In this document: positions 44,078 to 52,626 of the stretch, in pieces
Position numbering within the stretch: the stretch's first letter is position 1
How the letters are laid out: each line of letters begins with the position of its first letter
Assembly (NCBI GenBank): GCA_003021085.1
Contig: PXRE01000014.1
Coordinates: 80,528 to 144,527 of the forward strand
Source of the DNA: Halobacteriales archaeon QS_1_68_20
GTDB taxonomy: Archaea > Halobacteriota > Halobacteria > Halobacteriales > PXRE01
Length of the DNA stretch: 64,000 bases
Reading direction: 5' to 3'
Position numbers and translations under genes: made by a program
The notes under the pieces: generated by a model
The model's database searches: none
The model's input: the letters and a program-made list of their open reading frames with translations, nothing else
Told to the model about the DNA's origin: nothing

Positions 44078-45367
44078 TCACTCCCCGCGGAGTTGTTGCA
44101 TGTGGTCGACCCGTCGCCCCACCACCTCGGGTTTGCCGACGTCGTGGCGCACCCGGACGCCGTCGGGGGCCGACTCCAGGGCGGACTCGGCGATCTTCTC
44201 GGCACCGCCGATGCTCTCGGCGACCCCGACGACCGCGAACGCCCGCGAGGTGGTCGTGTAGATGCCGTCCTCGCGCTCGTCGACGCTGGCGTAGAACAGG
44301 AGCGCCTCCCCCACGCTCTCTTCGTCGATGGTGAGTTTCGTCCCGGCCTGCGGGTCCGTCGGGTAGCCCTCGGGGACGCCGTACTTGCAGACGGTCGCCC
44401 TCGCGTCGAACTCCAGGGGCGGCAGTTCCTCGCCGTCGCGGGCCGCCGTCAGCACGTCCAGGAACTCCGTCCGCATCACCGGCAGGGTGTTCATCGCCTC
44501 CGGGTCACCGAAGCGGGCGTTGAACTCGACGACTTTCGGGCCGTCGGCGGTGAGCATGAACTGCCCGTAGAGGATGCCCCGGTACTCCGGCAGGGCGTCC
44601 ACCGTCTCCCGGAGGATGCGGGCCGCCTCGTCGTAGTCGTCCTCGGTCATGAACGGGAGTTCGAACCCCGCGTCGCTGTACGAACCCATGCCGCCGGTGT
44701 TCGGCCCCTCGTCGCCCTCGTAGGCGCGCTTGTGATCCTGCACGGCCGGGGAGACCCGGACCGACCCGTTGGCGACGAACGCCTGGACGGTGAACTCCTC
44801 GCCGACCAGGCGCTCCTCGATCACCCACTCGTCGTACCCCGACTCGCGGACGTACTCCGTCGCTTCCGCTTTGCTCAACTGGTCGCCCGTGACCCGGACG
44901 CCTTTGCCACCGGTGAGGCCCCTCGGCTTCACCGCCACGTCGCCGTCGTAGGTATCGAGGTACTCGCAGGCCGCGTCGGCGTTCTCGAACGTCTCGAAGT
45001 CCGGGCACCCGGAGATTCCCTGCTCCCGCATGAACTGCCGCTGCCAGGCCTTGTCCGTCTCGATGCGGGCCTCGGCCTGCCGCGGGCCGAACGCGTAGAC
45101 GCCCGCGTCTTCGAGTACGTCCACGAGTCCGGCCGCCAGCGGCCCCTCCGGGCCGACGACGGCCAGCGTCGCTCCCACCTCGTCGGCGTACTCGACGACG
45201 CCGTCGACGTCGGTCCCCTCCACTTCCGCGAACCCGTCCGCCAGGCGCGCGATACCGGGATTGCGGTTGCCCGCACAGGCGTACAGCGTCGCGCCCGTCG
45301 CCGCCAGTGCCCGTGCGATGGCGTGTTCGCGGCCGCCCCCGCCGACCAGCAGGACCGTCTCGGTCAT
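44078..45367 (-). CDS. purD: Phosphoribosylamine-glycine ligase
   Basis: The 429-residue ATP-grasp enzyme has LVGGGGREHAIARALAATGA at the start, the central GGMGSYSDAG (from TGGMGSY) and RFGDPEAMNTLPVMRTE signatures of GARS. It joins glycine to phosphoribosylamine in purine synthesis. The start at 45367 (MTETVLLVGGGG) is conserved; the longer frame is a spurious extension. It is divergent from the prolyl oligopeptidase gene. Confidence 0.97.
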   Translation of the reverse strand: MTETVLLVGGGGREHAIARALAATGATLYACAGNRNPGIARLADGFAEVEGTDVDGVVEYADEVGATLAVVGPEGPLAAGLVDVLEDAGVYAFGPRQAEARIETDKAWQRQFMREQGISGCPDFETFENADAACEYLDTYDGDVAVKPRGLTGGKGVRVTGDQLSKAEATEYVRESGYDEWVIEERLVGEEFTVQAFVANGSVRVSPAVQDHKRAYEGDEGPNTGGMGSYSDAGFELPFMTEDDYDEAARILRETVDALPEYRGILYGQFMLTADGPKVVEFNARFGDPEAMNTLPVMRTEFLDVLTAARDGEELPPLEFDARATVCKYGVPEGYPTDPQAGTKLTIDEESVGEALLFYASVDEREDGIYTTTSRAFAVVGVAESIGGAEKIAESALESAPDGVRVRHDVGKPEVVGRRVDHMQQLRGE

Positions 45368-45516
45368 GTCCGGAGTGAGTAGGCACGAGAGTGTAAAGGT
45401 TGCTCTTGACCGCTTGACGGATGTACACGTACGTGTGGTACGACGGCACGATGCGTCGCCGCGACGGCAGTGCCGTGATCCCAAAGGACTTGCCGACCGA
45501 TGCGAAAGCCGGGGGT

Positions 45517-47526
45517 ATGCGACCGCCCGAGACCCCCCGGCACGAGGACGCCTACGAGTACCACGGGGAGCGAATCGAGGACCCGTACCTGTGGCTGGAG
45601 GACGGCGACGGCGACGCGGTGCGCGAGTGGGTGGCCAGCCAGAACGAGTACGCCGACGCCCACCTCGCGGACGCCCCGGCCGACGAGCGACTCCGGCCGC
45701 GCTTCGAGGAACTGGCCCGGGCCCGCGACTACCACGGCGTGACGCCGACGGCCGGTGGCTACTTCCAGCGAATCAGGGATCCCGAGCAGGACCAGGCGGT
45801 GCTGTACGCCCTCGACGAACCCGGCGGCGAACGCCGCGAACTCGTCGACCCCAACGAGTTCAGCGAGGACGGGACCGTCTCGATGAACTGGTACGTGCCG
45901 TCGCCGGACGGCGACCTGGTCGCCTACGGCGTCGACGAGGGCGGCCAGGAGAACTACGACGTCCACGTCCTCGACGTCGAGACGGGCGAGGACGTCGAGG
46001 TGCTGGAGTCGCTGGGCCGGACCAACGCGGCCTCGCTCGCCTGGAAAGGGGAGGGCTTCTACTACGTCGCCACCGGGTCCGACGACGACCAGCTCGACAA
46101 GGAACTCCGGTACCACGAACTCGGCGCCGACCAGTCCGGCGACGCCGTGATCGCCGACGAGTTCGCGCCCGAGACGTGGCCGGCCCCGGTGACCGACCGC
46201 GAGAGCGACCGCGTCGTCGTCGCCGACGCCGCCGGGTGGGAACGGACCGACCTCTACTACCGGGAACACGGCGAGACCGACCTCCGGGACCTCGTGGTCG
46301 GCGTGGACGCCATCTTCGAACCCATCCTCTCGGGCGAGGACCTCTACCTCCGGACGACCTACGACGCGCCGAACTTCCGCCTCGCCCGCCTGGACCTGAC
46401 CGACCCCCCGGAGGACCCCGACGACCTCGAGACCGTGATCCCCGAGGACGAAGCCATCCTCCGGGCGACCGCGGTGGCTGACGACCGCCTCTTGGTCAAG
46501 CGCGACCGCGACGCCGTCGCGGAACTGTCGGTCCACGACCGCGACGGGACCCACCTCACGGACGTCGACCTCCCGGGGACGGGGACAGTCTCGGCGCTAG
46601 CGGGCCACCCTGGCGACCGGGAGTGCTTCTTCAGGTACCAGTCGTTCGACCAACCGCCGTCGGTGTATCGGCGGGCGGACGGGGAAGTGGAACCGATCGG
46701 CCGACCCGCCGTAGAGGCGGAAGTCGACCTGGTGGTGCGCCAGGAACGGTGTGAGTCCGCCGACGGGACGGAACTGCCGGTGTTCGTCGTCCACCGCGAG
46801 GGCCTGGAGCGCGACGGCGACAACCCGGCGCTGGTGACGGGCTACGGCGGGTTCGACGTCAACATGACCCCGCAGTTCCGCAGGTACGCGCTCCCGTTCC
46901 TGGCGGGCGGGGGCGTGTTCGCGCAAGCGGTCCTCCGGGGCGGCGGCGAGTACGGCGACGACTGGCACGACGCGGCGCGCCGCGAGCGCAAGGAGCACAC
47001 CTTCGAGGACTTCGTCGCGGCCGCCGAGCACCTCGTCGACGCGGGCTACACCAGTCCCGGGCGACTCGGGTGTGCCGGCGGGTCCAACGGCGGTCTCACC
47101 GTCGGCGCGGCCATCACCCGGCGGCCCGACCTCTTCGCGGCCTGCCACTGCGCGGTCCCGCTGCTGGACATGCTACGGTTCCACCGCTCGCTCCTGGGGC
47201 GTTCGTGGACCGTCGAGTACGGCAACCCCGAGGAGGATCCCGACGCGTTCGAGTACGTCCGGGCGTACTCGCCGTACCACAACGTCGAGGAGCAGGCGTA
47301 CCCGGCGGTGCTGTTCACGACTGCCAGGGGCGACACCCGGGTCGACCCGTTCCACGCCTGGAAGATGGCCGCGCGGATGCAGCGTCGCCAGCGGGGCGAC
47401 GCACCCATCCTCCTGCGGACCCGGGACTCGACGGGCCACGGCGTCGGCAAACCGGTCTCGATGATCGTCGACGAGCAGGTCGAGGAGTGGGGCTTCCTGT
47501 ACGAACACCTCGACGTCGAGTGGTAA
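45517..47526 (+). CDS. Prolyl oligopeptidase (S9A family)
   Basis: The 669-residue product (MRPPETPRHEDAYEYHGERI, EDPYLWLED) has a beta-propeller (residues 60-400) and an alpha/beta-hydrolase domain with the catalytic Ser in CAGGSNGGLTVGAA, Asp in ARGDTRVDPFHAWKM and His in STGHGVGKP. It cleaves after proline in short peptides, in the cytoplasm: no signal peptide is present. I chose the ATG at 45517 over an in-frame ATG at 45421 because the conserved N-terminus begins there. Convergent with the opsin-like gene, stops 12 bases apart. Confidence 0.93.
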   Translation: MRPPETPRHEDAYEYHGERIEDPYLWLEDGDGDAVREWVASQNEYADAHLADAPADERLRPRFEELARARDYHGVTPTAGGYFQRIRDPEQDQAVLYALDEPGGERRELVDPNEFSEDGTVSMNWYVPSPDGDLVAYGVDEGGQENYDVHVLDVETGEDVEVLESLGRTNAASLAWKGEGFYYVATGSDDDQLDKELRYHELGADQSGDAVIADEFAPETWPAPVTDRESDRVVVADAAGWERTDLYYREHGETDLRDLVVGVDAIFEPILSGEDLYLRTTYDAPNFRLARLDLTDPPEDPDDLETVIPEDEAILRATAVADDRLLVKRDRDAVAELSVHDRDGTHLTDVDLPGTGTVSALAGHPGDRECFFRYQSFDQPPSVYRRADGEVEPIGRPAVEAEVDLVVRQERCESADGTELPVFVVHREGLERDGDNPALVTGYGGFDVNMTPQFRRYALPFLAGGGVFAQAVLRGGGEYGDDWHDAARRERKEHTFEDFVAAAEHLVDAGYTSPGRLGCAGGSNGGLTVGAAITRRPDLFAACHCAVPLLDMLRFHRSLLGRSWTVEYGNPEEDPDAFEYVRAYSPYHNVEEQAYPAVLFTTARGDTRVDPFHAWKMAARMQRRQRGDAPILLRTRDSTGHGVGKPVSMIVDEQVEEWGFLYEHLDVEW

Positions 47527-47538
47527 CGGCCCCGGCGA

Positions 47539-48360
47539 TCAGTCGCCCGCCGACTCGCCCGTCCGGAGTTCCCCCGGTGGACGGTCGTCCGGCGCTCGTT
47601 CGTCGGCGGATTCCTCGTCGGCGTGACCCGCCGCCTCGTCGACGAGAATCGCCGTCGCCTCGCGGGCGCGCAGGACGATAGCGCCGAAGCCGACGACCGC
47701 CAGGAGATCGAGATAGTTCCCGAAGACGACCCCGCCGAACGGGTCCAGCAGGCCCAGTCCCTGCCGGGAGACCATCGCCAGCAGGACGTACAGCACCCAC
47801 AGCGTCAACAGGAGGTTCCTGAGTTTCCCGAACAGCAGGGTGCACTCGCCGGGACGTGTCCGTGCGGCCCGGTCGTACGGACCGAGTAGCAGGTACCCCA
47901 AGACGAGCAGTGTACCGAAGGTGACCAGCGACCCGACCGACGAGTACGCCGGCACGAGCCAGGAGAAGCCGACGCCAGCGACCACGGTAGCGATGCAGCC
48001 CGAGAGGATGCCGATTCCACGCCGGCCCAGGCCGGCGGTCCACCCGATGTACCCCGTCGTGATCGGGTAGATGACCAGGTACGTCAGCAGGCGGCCCAGC
48101 GGGATCGTCCGGCCGTCGGCCCGTTCGATCAGGAGGACGCCCTGGGACATCGACCCGAACGTCGCGGTGGCGACCGCCGGGACGACGACTAGGGGAACGA
48201 AGTACTTGCGTCGTTCGGGGGGCCGCCGGGAGACCGAGACCGCGAACGCGACCGTCACGAGAGCCATTGCGGCCGCGTTGATGGCGTACAGACCCTGCTC
48301 GGAGATCACGCCGGCCGCACCTCGATTCCTCTCACGTGCACGTCTCTCCGTGACATCCAT
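47539..48360 (-). CDS. Microbial-rhodopsin homologue lacking the retinal lysine
   Basis: The 273-residue, seven-helix protein aligns along its whole length with bacteriorhodopsin: RRKYFVPLVVVPAVATATFG (helix B), RLLTYLVIYPIT (helix C), RNLLLTLWVLYVLL (helix F), NYLDLLAVVGFGAIVLRARE (helix G). By this alignment, the helix-C Arg (R82) is kept as R90 and Pro91 as P99, but the Schiff-base Lys216 is Val222, Asp85 is Thr93 and Asp96 is Tyr104; Asp212 is kept as D218. Numbering of bacteriorhodopsin is from memory. It cannot bind retinal as a normal opsin does. The charged tail (residues 240-273) is disordered. Function unknown, possibly structural or sensory. Confidence 0.8.
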   Translation of the reverse strand: MDVTERRARERNRGAAGVISEQGLYAINAAAMALVTVAFAVSVSRRPPERRKYFVPLVVVPAVATATFGSMSQGVLLIERADGRTIPLGRLLTYLVIYPITTGYIGWTAGLGRRGIGILSGCIATVVAGVGFSWLVPAYSSVGSLVTFGTLLVLGYLLLGPYDRAARTRPGECTLLFGKLRNLLLTLWVLYVLLAMVSRQGLGLLDPFGGVVFGNYLDLLAVVGFGAIVLRAREATAILVDEAAGHADEESADERAPDDRPPGELRTGESAGD

Positions 48361-48526
48361 CTTCCCCTCCGCCGGAGGAACACCCGACGATTTTAATATC
48401 CTTACGGCCACCCGGCAGAACGCCCAAAGAATTAATTCCACCCCACCGGCACCCCCATTTATCTTCCCGCGGCAGTCGGAGGAGTGTGAGCAAAGGTTCA
48501 ACTGTCGTCGGGCGATACTTCGGGGC

Positions 48527-49048
48527 ATGTACGCCGTCGTCGGGTGCAGTGAGTGCGACGCTCTGTGGGTCGTGGAGGGGCGGCCGGAGACCACCGAATG
48601 CCGGCGTTGCGGGACGCGCCACCGGTTCGACCTGCTGGAACGGTTCGTGGAGACCGACGACCGGGCGGCCGCCAGGGAAGCGCGGGCCCGGATGCTGGCC
48701 GAGCGAAGCGGCGAGGCCGAGTCGTTCGACGCCGTGGGGTCGTTCGAGGAACTGGAGTCCGAAGCGGAGACGGCAGGCGTGGACGACGACGAGTACCTCC
48801 GGGAATCGGGCGTCGACGCCGAGGAGGTGGCCGCGGCGGGCGAGCGCGTGACCCAGTCCGGGGGCAGTCGGAGGCGCCGCGAGGTCGTCGTCGATGCCGT
48901 CCACGAACAGGACGCGCCGACCGAGCGCGAGGTAGTCGACTACGCCGAGGCCCACGGCGTGCCCGCCGACGCTGCCCGGGACCTGCTGGAGAAACTCGTC
49001 CGGGCCGGCGAGGTGAGCGAACACCGGGGTGAGTACCGATCGGTCTGA
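48527..49048 (+). CDS. DUF5817-type protein with zinc ribbon
   Basis: The 173-residue product (MYAVVGCSECDALWVVEGRP, TECRRCGTRH) has an N-terminal zinc ribbon with two CxxC pairs, a long acidic helical middle and a C-terminal winged-helix-like end (QDAPTEREVVDYAEAHGVPA, LLEKLVRAGEVSEHRGEY). The layout fits a haloarchaeal replication- or RNA-associated protein family I cannot name with certainty. It lies just upstream of a small membrane protein gene that may overlap its transcript. Confidence 0.7.
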   Translation: MYAVVGCSECDALWVVEGRPETTECRRCGTRHRFDLLERFVETDDRAAAREARARMLAERSGEAESFDAVGSFEELESEAETAGVDDDEYLRESGVDAEEVAAAGERVTQSGGSRRRREVVVDAVHEQDAPTEREVVDYAEAHGVPADAARDLLEKLVRAGEVSEHRGEYRSV

Positions 49049-49104
49049 ACGTCGATCCCGGCCCCTGGGCCGTCGGGACGCTCGTCGGCCTGGCCGGACT
49101 GCTG

Positions 49105-49374
49105 GTGTTGCTGGAACCCGTCGTCGATCCGCTGGCGGTCGGAACGGCGCGCGTCCCCGCGGTCGTCCTGGGGGCACTGGTGCTGATCGCGGCGCTGTTG
49201 CTGGGCGGCGTGGTCTTCGCGCGGCGGGGCAGGCGCGTCCCCGCGGTCGTCCACGGCGGCGCCGGCCTCGGCCTGCTGGCGCTGGTGGTCGGCCCGGCGG
49301 TCGGGGCCTGGCTACTCGTGGCGGGGGTCGCCTTGCTGGCCGCTGTCGGACTATCGACCGTCTCCGGGCGGTAG
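49105..49374 (+). CDS. Small membrane protein
   Basis: The 89-residue product (GTG start) has three or four transmembrane segments (VPAVVLGALVLIAALLLGG, AGLGLLALVVGPAVGAWLLV, AGVALLAAVGLST). In-frame hydrophobic codons continue upstream to about 49032 without an ATG, so the true start may be an alternative codon farther upstream. It follows the zinc-ribbon gene by 56 bases. No family recognised. Confidence 0.55.
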   Translation: MLLEPVVDPLAVGTARVPAVVLGALVLIAALLLGGVVFARRGRRVPAVVHGGAGLGLLALVVGPAVGAWLLVAGVALLAAVGLSTVSGR

Positions 49375-49403
49375 CGCCCCGCCGGGGGGAATCCACCAGG
49401 CCG

Positions 49404-50162
49404 TCAGTAGCAGGAGTACCCGCCGTCAACCACCAGCGCGTGTCCGGTGACGAACGAAGCCTCGTCGCTGGCGAGGAAGACGACGCCGTCCGCGATTTCC
49501 TCCGGTTCAGCCAGGCGGCCCAGCGGGTAGTCAGCGACGAGTTTCTCGCGGGCCGACTCCGGGTCGTCGGACCCGCTCAGGTAGCCGTCGAGCATCCCCG
49601 TCTCGGTGAACCCGGGGCAGACGGCGTTCACCCGGACGTCGTCCCTGCCGGCCTCAGCGGCGACCGAGCGTGTGAAGTTCACGACCGCGCCCTTGGTCAG
49701 CGAGTAGGTGGCGATGCGGGGAGCGCCGGTCACCCCAGCGACGCTGGCGACGTTGACGATGGCGCCGCCGTCGTCTTTCAGCGCGGGCAGGGCGGCCCAG
49801 CACCCGTTCCAGACGCCCAGCGCGTTCGTCTCGATGATGAAGTCCCGGATATCGGGGTCGGTGTCCTCCAGCAGTCGTGGGGGACTGCCGACCCCGGCGT
49901 TGTTCACCAGCACGTCCAGGCCGCGGTCGTCCTCGACTGCCTCGACGACCTCGCGGAAGCGCTCTTCGTCGCTCACGTCGAGCGAACGGAACTCGGCGCT
50001 GCCGCCGGCCCCGGTGATCTCGTCGACTGCCTCCTCGCCGGTCCCCTCACGGACGTCGGTCACGACGACGTGAGCGCCCTCCTCGGCACAGCGGAGCGCG
50101 GTCGCCCGCCCGATGCCCGACGCGGCCCCGGTGATCAGCACGGTGTCGCCATCGAGTCGCAT
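49404..50162 (-). CDS. SDR-family oxidoreductase
   Basis: The 252-residue product has the Rossmann TGxxxGxG motif (ITGAASGIGRATAL), the NNAG motif (VLVNNAGVGSPP), and the Ser-Tyr-Lys site (VASVAGVTGA ... YSLTKGAVV). It resembles glucose 1-dehydrogenase/3-oxoacyl reductase types; the acidic VTDVRE after the second strand favours NAD over NADP. Substrate unknown. An AT palindrome lies 41-70 bases upstream of its start. Confidence 0.88.
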   Translation of the reverse strand: MRLDGDTVLITGAASGIGRATALRCAEEGAHVVVTDVREGTGEEAVDEITGAGGSAEFRSLDVSDEERFREVVEAVEDDRGLDVLVNNAGVGSPPRLLEDTDPDIRDFIIETNALGVWNGCWAALPALKDDGGAIVNVASVAGVTGAPRIATYSLTKGAVVNFTRSVAAEAGRDDVRVNAVCPGFTETGMLDGYLSGSDDPESAREKLVADYPLGRLAEPEEIADGVVFLASDEASFVTGHALVVDGGYSCY

Positions 50163-50580
50163 GTGCCTCCCTCGACCGCCCCGAAGGTAAATCCGACCCC
50201 ACTATATGAATATATGCGCATATGTTCATATATCCTCGACAAGCCGCCACGGCGCGTGCTGGCGCGGCCGCCGTGCCGTTCCCGCGAGCGGGGCGAGCGG
50301 GACGCGGCGAGTTCTTCGCGAGGTACCGAGCGAAGGCCAGCGAGAGCGTCGCTCGGCGCGGGAAGCACCGGAAGGAGCGAAGCGACTGCGGAGCGCAGCG
50401 AGCCGCGCGAGTCGAGCGCGCGGGGGCTTTCTGCCCGTTGCCGACCGAGAAGTCGTCTACGGAAAGTACGCAGTCCCATCCCCCGGTCGACGAACACGCC
50501 GGCCACTGTCGCCCATCTGAACGGTCCGAATTCGGCCGTGCAAACGTTTTTGCTCGAATCTACTGTATTCTTCAACCGAG
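50163..50580. other. GC-rich intergenic element
   Basis: About 418 bases between the SDR and Lrp-type genes with no gene. After the AT palindrome the plus strand holds CACGGCGCGTGCTGG, several inverted repeats (GAGCGGGGCGAGCGGGACGC; GCGAAGCGACTGCGGAGCGC) and GGGCTTTCTGCCCGTTGCCG at 50424-50443, related to the element at 43.6-44.0 kb. The final 60 bases are less GC-rich and should hold the promoter of the Lrp-type gene (TACTGTATTCTTC near 50560). Confidence 0.5.
50203..50232. repeat. 30-base AT palindrome
   Basis: TATATGAATATATGC and GCATATGTTCATATA are nearly perfect inverted repeats with one mismatched pair. The site is 41 bases upstream of the SDR start codon on the minus strand, a position where an operator or promoter element could act, and it matches the 26-base site at 44031-44056. 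Confidence 0.65.
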
Positions 50581-50811
50581 ATGGTCCACGCCTTCATCAT
50601 GGTGAAGACGGCGGCGGGCAAGTCCGAGTCCCTGCTGTCGGATGTCCAGGCGCTGGACGGCGTCGACCGGGCGCACATCGTCGCCGGCGACTGGGACCTC
50701 GTCGTCGAGGTGTCCGTCGACGAGGTGTACGACGTCCTCCAGACGGCCGCCAGCCGCATCCAGGAACTCGACGGCGTCTCCGACACGCGGACCTACGTCG
50801 TACTGGAGTGA
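50581..50811 (+). CDS. Lrp/AsnC ligand-binding (RAM) domain protein
   Basis: The 76-residue product (MVHAFIMVKTAAGKSESLLS) is a stand-alone RAM domain: VDRAHIVAGDWDLVVEVSVD then VYDVLQTAASRIQELDGVSD. It lacks a DNA-binding helix-turn-helix and may modulate a full-length Lrp or bind an amino acid. Stop codon is 43 bases from the E1-alpha gene's stop on the other strand. Confidence 0.85.
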   Translation: MVHAFIMVKTAAGKSESLLSDVQALDGVDRAHIVAGDWDLVVEVSVDEVYDVLQTAASRIQELDGVSDTRTYVVLE

Positions 50812-50853
50812 CCCTCACGACGGCCGATAGAACCAGTACCTGCCTGGGCCGGG

Positions 50854-51900
50854 TCAGTGGCCGACCTCGTTGAGTTCGCGGTCCCGCCGGAACGAGCGGA
50901 GCCACTCGCGCTGGGCCTGCAGGCGCGGCGGCAGGTCCTCGAAGACGTGGTCGAAGACGTCGTCCGGGTCGGCGGACGCGACCTCCTCGGCGCGCTCTTT
51001 GGCCTCCTCGACTACCTCCTCGGCGGCCGTCCGTGCCCGTTCGACGAAGTCCTCGTCGACGACGCCCTGCTCGCGGAGGTAGTCGGTGTACCGCTCGATG
51101 GGGTCGGCGGTCCGCCACTCCGGCAGGTCGCCGCGGCGGCCCTGGTACCGGGAGGGGTCGTCGCTGGTGGTGTGGGCGCCCTGGCGGTAAGTGAGGCTCT
51201 CGACCAGCACGGGTTCGCCGTCGCGGGCGCGGTCCAGCGCGACGGTGACGCACTCGTGGACCGCGAGCGGGTCGTTGCCGTCGGCGCGGATCCCCTCGAA
51301 GCCGTAGGCGTTGGCCTTCTGTGCGATGGTGGCGCTGGCGGTCTGGTGGTTCTCCGGGAGGCTGATCGCCCAGTGGTTGTTCTCGCAGAAGAAGACGACC
51401 GGCGCGTCGAACACGCCCGCGAAGTTCATCCCCTCGTGGAAGTCGCCCTCGCTGGTCGCGCCGTCGCCGAGGTAGCAGACGACGCCGTGGTCCTCGTCCA
51501 TGTAGTTGCGCGCCATGCCTGCGCCGGCCGCGTGGGGAATCTGGGTGGCGATGGGCACCGCCTGCGGGAAGATGGGCTTGCCGTGCCCGGAGTGGAACTC
51601 CGCGCGGCCCCGCCGGAACAGGAAGAGGTCGGACATCGGCACGCCGAGCGCGATCTGCATCGCGTTCGACCGGTAGGTGGGGAACAGCCAGTCCTCGCGG
51701 TCCATCGCGTGGGCGGCGCCGACCTGCGAGCCCTCCTGGCCCTGGAAGGAGGGGTAGCCCGACATCCACCCTCGGCGCTGGAGCGCCAGCGCCCGCTCGT
51801 CGAAGCGCCGCGCCCGTAACAGGTCCCGTAACAGCTCCCTGGCCGTCTCGGCGTCGACGGCCACCTCCCCGAAGTCGCGTTCGCCGATGACCCGGTTCAT
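50854..51900 (-). CDS. Thiamine-diphosphate-dependent dehydrogenase E1 alpha subunit
   Basis: The 348-residue product has the ThDP motif GDGATSEGDFHEGMNFAGVF ending in NNHWAIS, and the E1-alpha start region RRGWMSGYPSFQGQEGSQVG. It would decarboxylate pyruvate or a branched-chain 2-oxoacid with an E1-beta partner, passing the acyl group to lipoyl E2. No E1-beta, E2 or E3 gene is adjacent, so it is an orphan here. An upstream ATG at 51912 would add four residues. Confidence 0.86.
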   Translation of the reverse strand: MNRVIGERDFGEVAVDAETARELLRDLLRARRFDERALALQRRGWMSGYPSFQGQEGSQVGAAHAMDREDWLFPTYRSNAMQIALGVPMSDLFLFRRGRAEFHSGHGKPIFPQAVPIATQIPHAAGAGMARNYMDEDHGVVCYLGDGATSEGDFHEGMNFAGVFDAPVVFFCENNHWAISLPENHQTASATIAQKANAYGFEGIRADGNDPLAVHECVTVALDRARDGEPVLVESLTYRQGAHTTSDDPSRYQGRRGDLPEWRTADPIERYTDYLREQGVVDEDFVERARTAAEEVVEEAKERAEEVASADPDDVFDHVFEDLPPRLQAQREWLRSFRRDRELNEVGH

Positions 51901-52008
51901 GTCCGGTGGCATCCACGGGACGGCAAAAGCGGTTCCGATCCGCGACCGCCTGCCTGCGAGCCGACAGGTGCGACCAGACTTACCCGGCTGGGGACCCTAC
52001 GTCCCGCC

Positions 52009-52266
52009 GTGACCGACGAAACCTCCAATCCCCAGGATGGGGGTGCGCGGATGGAACTCGGACCGGACGAATTCCACGAGGGCGACGAGGGTGTCTACCT
52101 CGACTGTCCGGAGTGTGGTTCGCCGGCGTACGTGACCGATATCGTCGAGACCGGCCGCTGTACCGGCTACCGGGGCGACGACGTCGAGGAGGAGAACGCC
52201 GAGGACGTCGGGGCCTTCTGCACCGCGAAGCTCTCGCTGGAACTGGTCTACACCGAGGAACCCTGA
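52009..52266 (+). CDS. Small zinc-ribbon protein
   Basis: The 85-residue product (GTG start) has GVYLDCPECGSPAYVTDIVE then TGRCTGY and FCTAKLSLELVY: a CPEC knuckle and two later Cys that may complete the zinc site. It is acidic and rich in Glu. Divergent from the E1-alpha gene. Related to the micro-proteins at 6.9, 16.2 and 31.4 kb. Confidence 0.6.
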   Translation: MTDETSNPQDGGARMELGPDEFHEGDEGVYLDCPECGSPAYVTDIVETGRCTGYRGDDVEEENAEDVGAFCTAKLSLELVYTEEP

Positions 52267-52443
52267 TCGGATCCGCAGTTCCCCGGCCGAGACGCCGGGC
52301 GACGGCCGGCGAGGAGCGGGCAGCGTCGTGCCGGTCGTCGCCGTCCGACAGGCGGCGGGACCGGTCCTTCCCAGTTGGTTTCGGTTTATAAAAATCCCAA
52401 CTCGTGGGTAACGTATTTGCCGCTCGCGGGCGAACGTCCCGTC

Positions 52444-52626
52444 ATGTACGGTGATTCTCAGCCCAAGTGGATGCAGTACCTGGGTGCCGTCGTTGCGCTC
52501 GTCGGCGTCGTCGGATACGTGTTCTTCGGGTGGCGGTTCGATTCGAGCGTCGAGTCACTCCCGTCGATGGTGGGCGCCGTCGTGGCCGTCCTGGTCGTCG
52601 CGTGGTTGCTCTACTCACGACTCTGA
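52444..52626 (+). CDS. Two-helix membrane protein
   Basis: The 60-residue product (MYGDSQPKWMQYLGAVVALV) has two transmembrane helices, VALVGVVGYVFFGWRF and MVGAVVAVLVVAWLLYSRL, with a short loop. The longer upstream frame from 52375 is less likely. It lies 177 bases after the zinc-ribbon gene on the same strand. Function unknown. Confidence 0.55.
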   Translation: MYGDSQPKWMQYLGAVVALVGVVGYVFFGWRFDSSVESLPSMVGAVVAVLVVAWLLYSRL

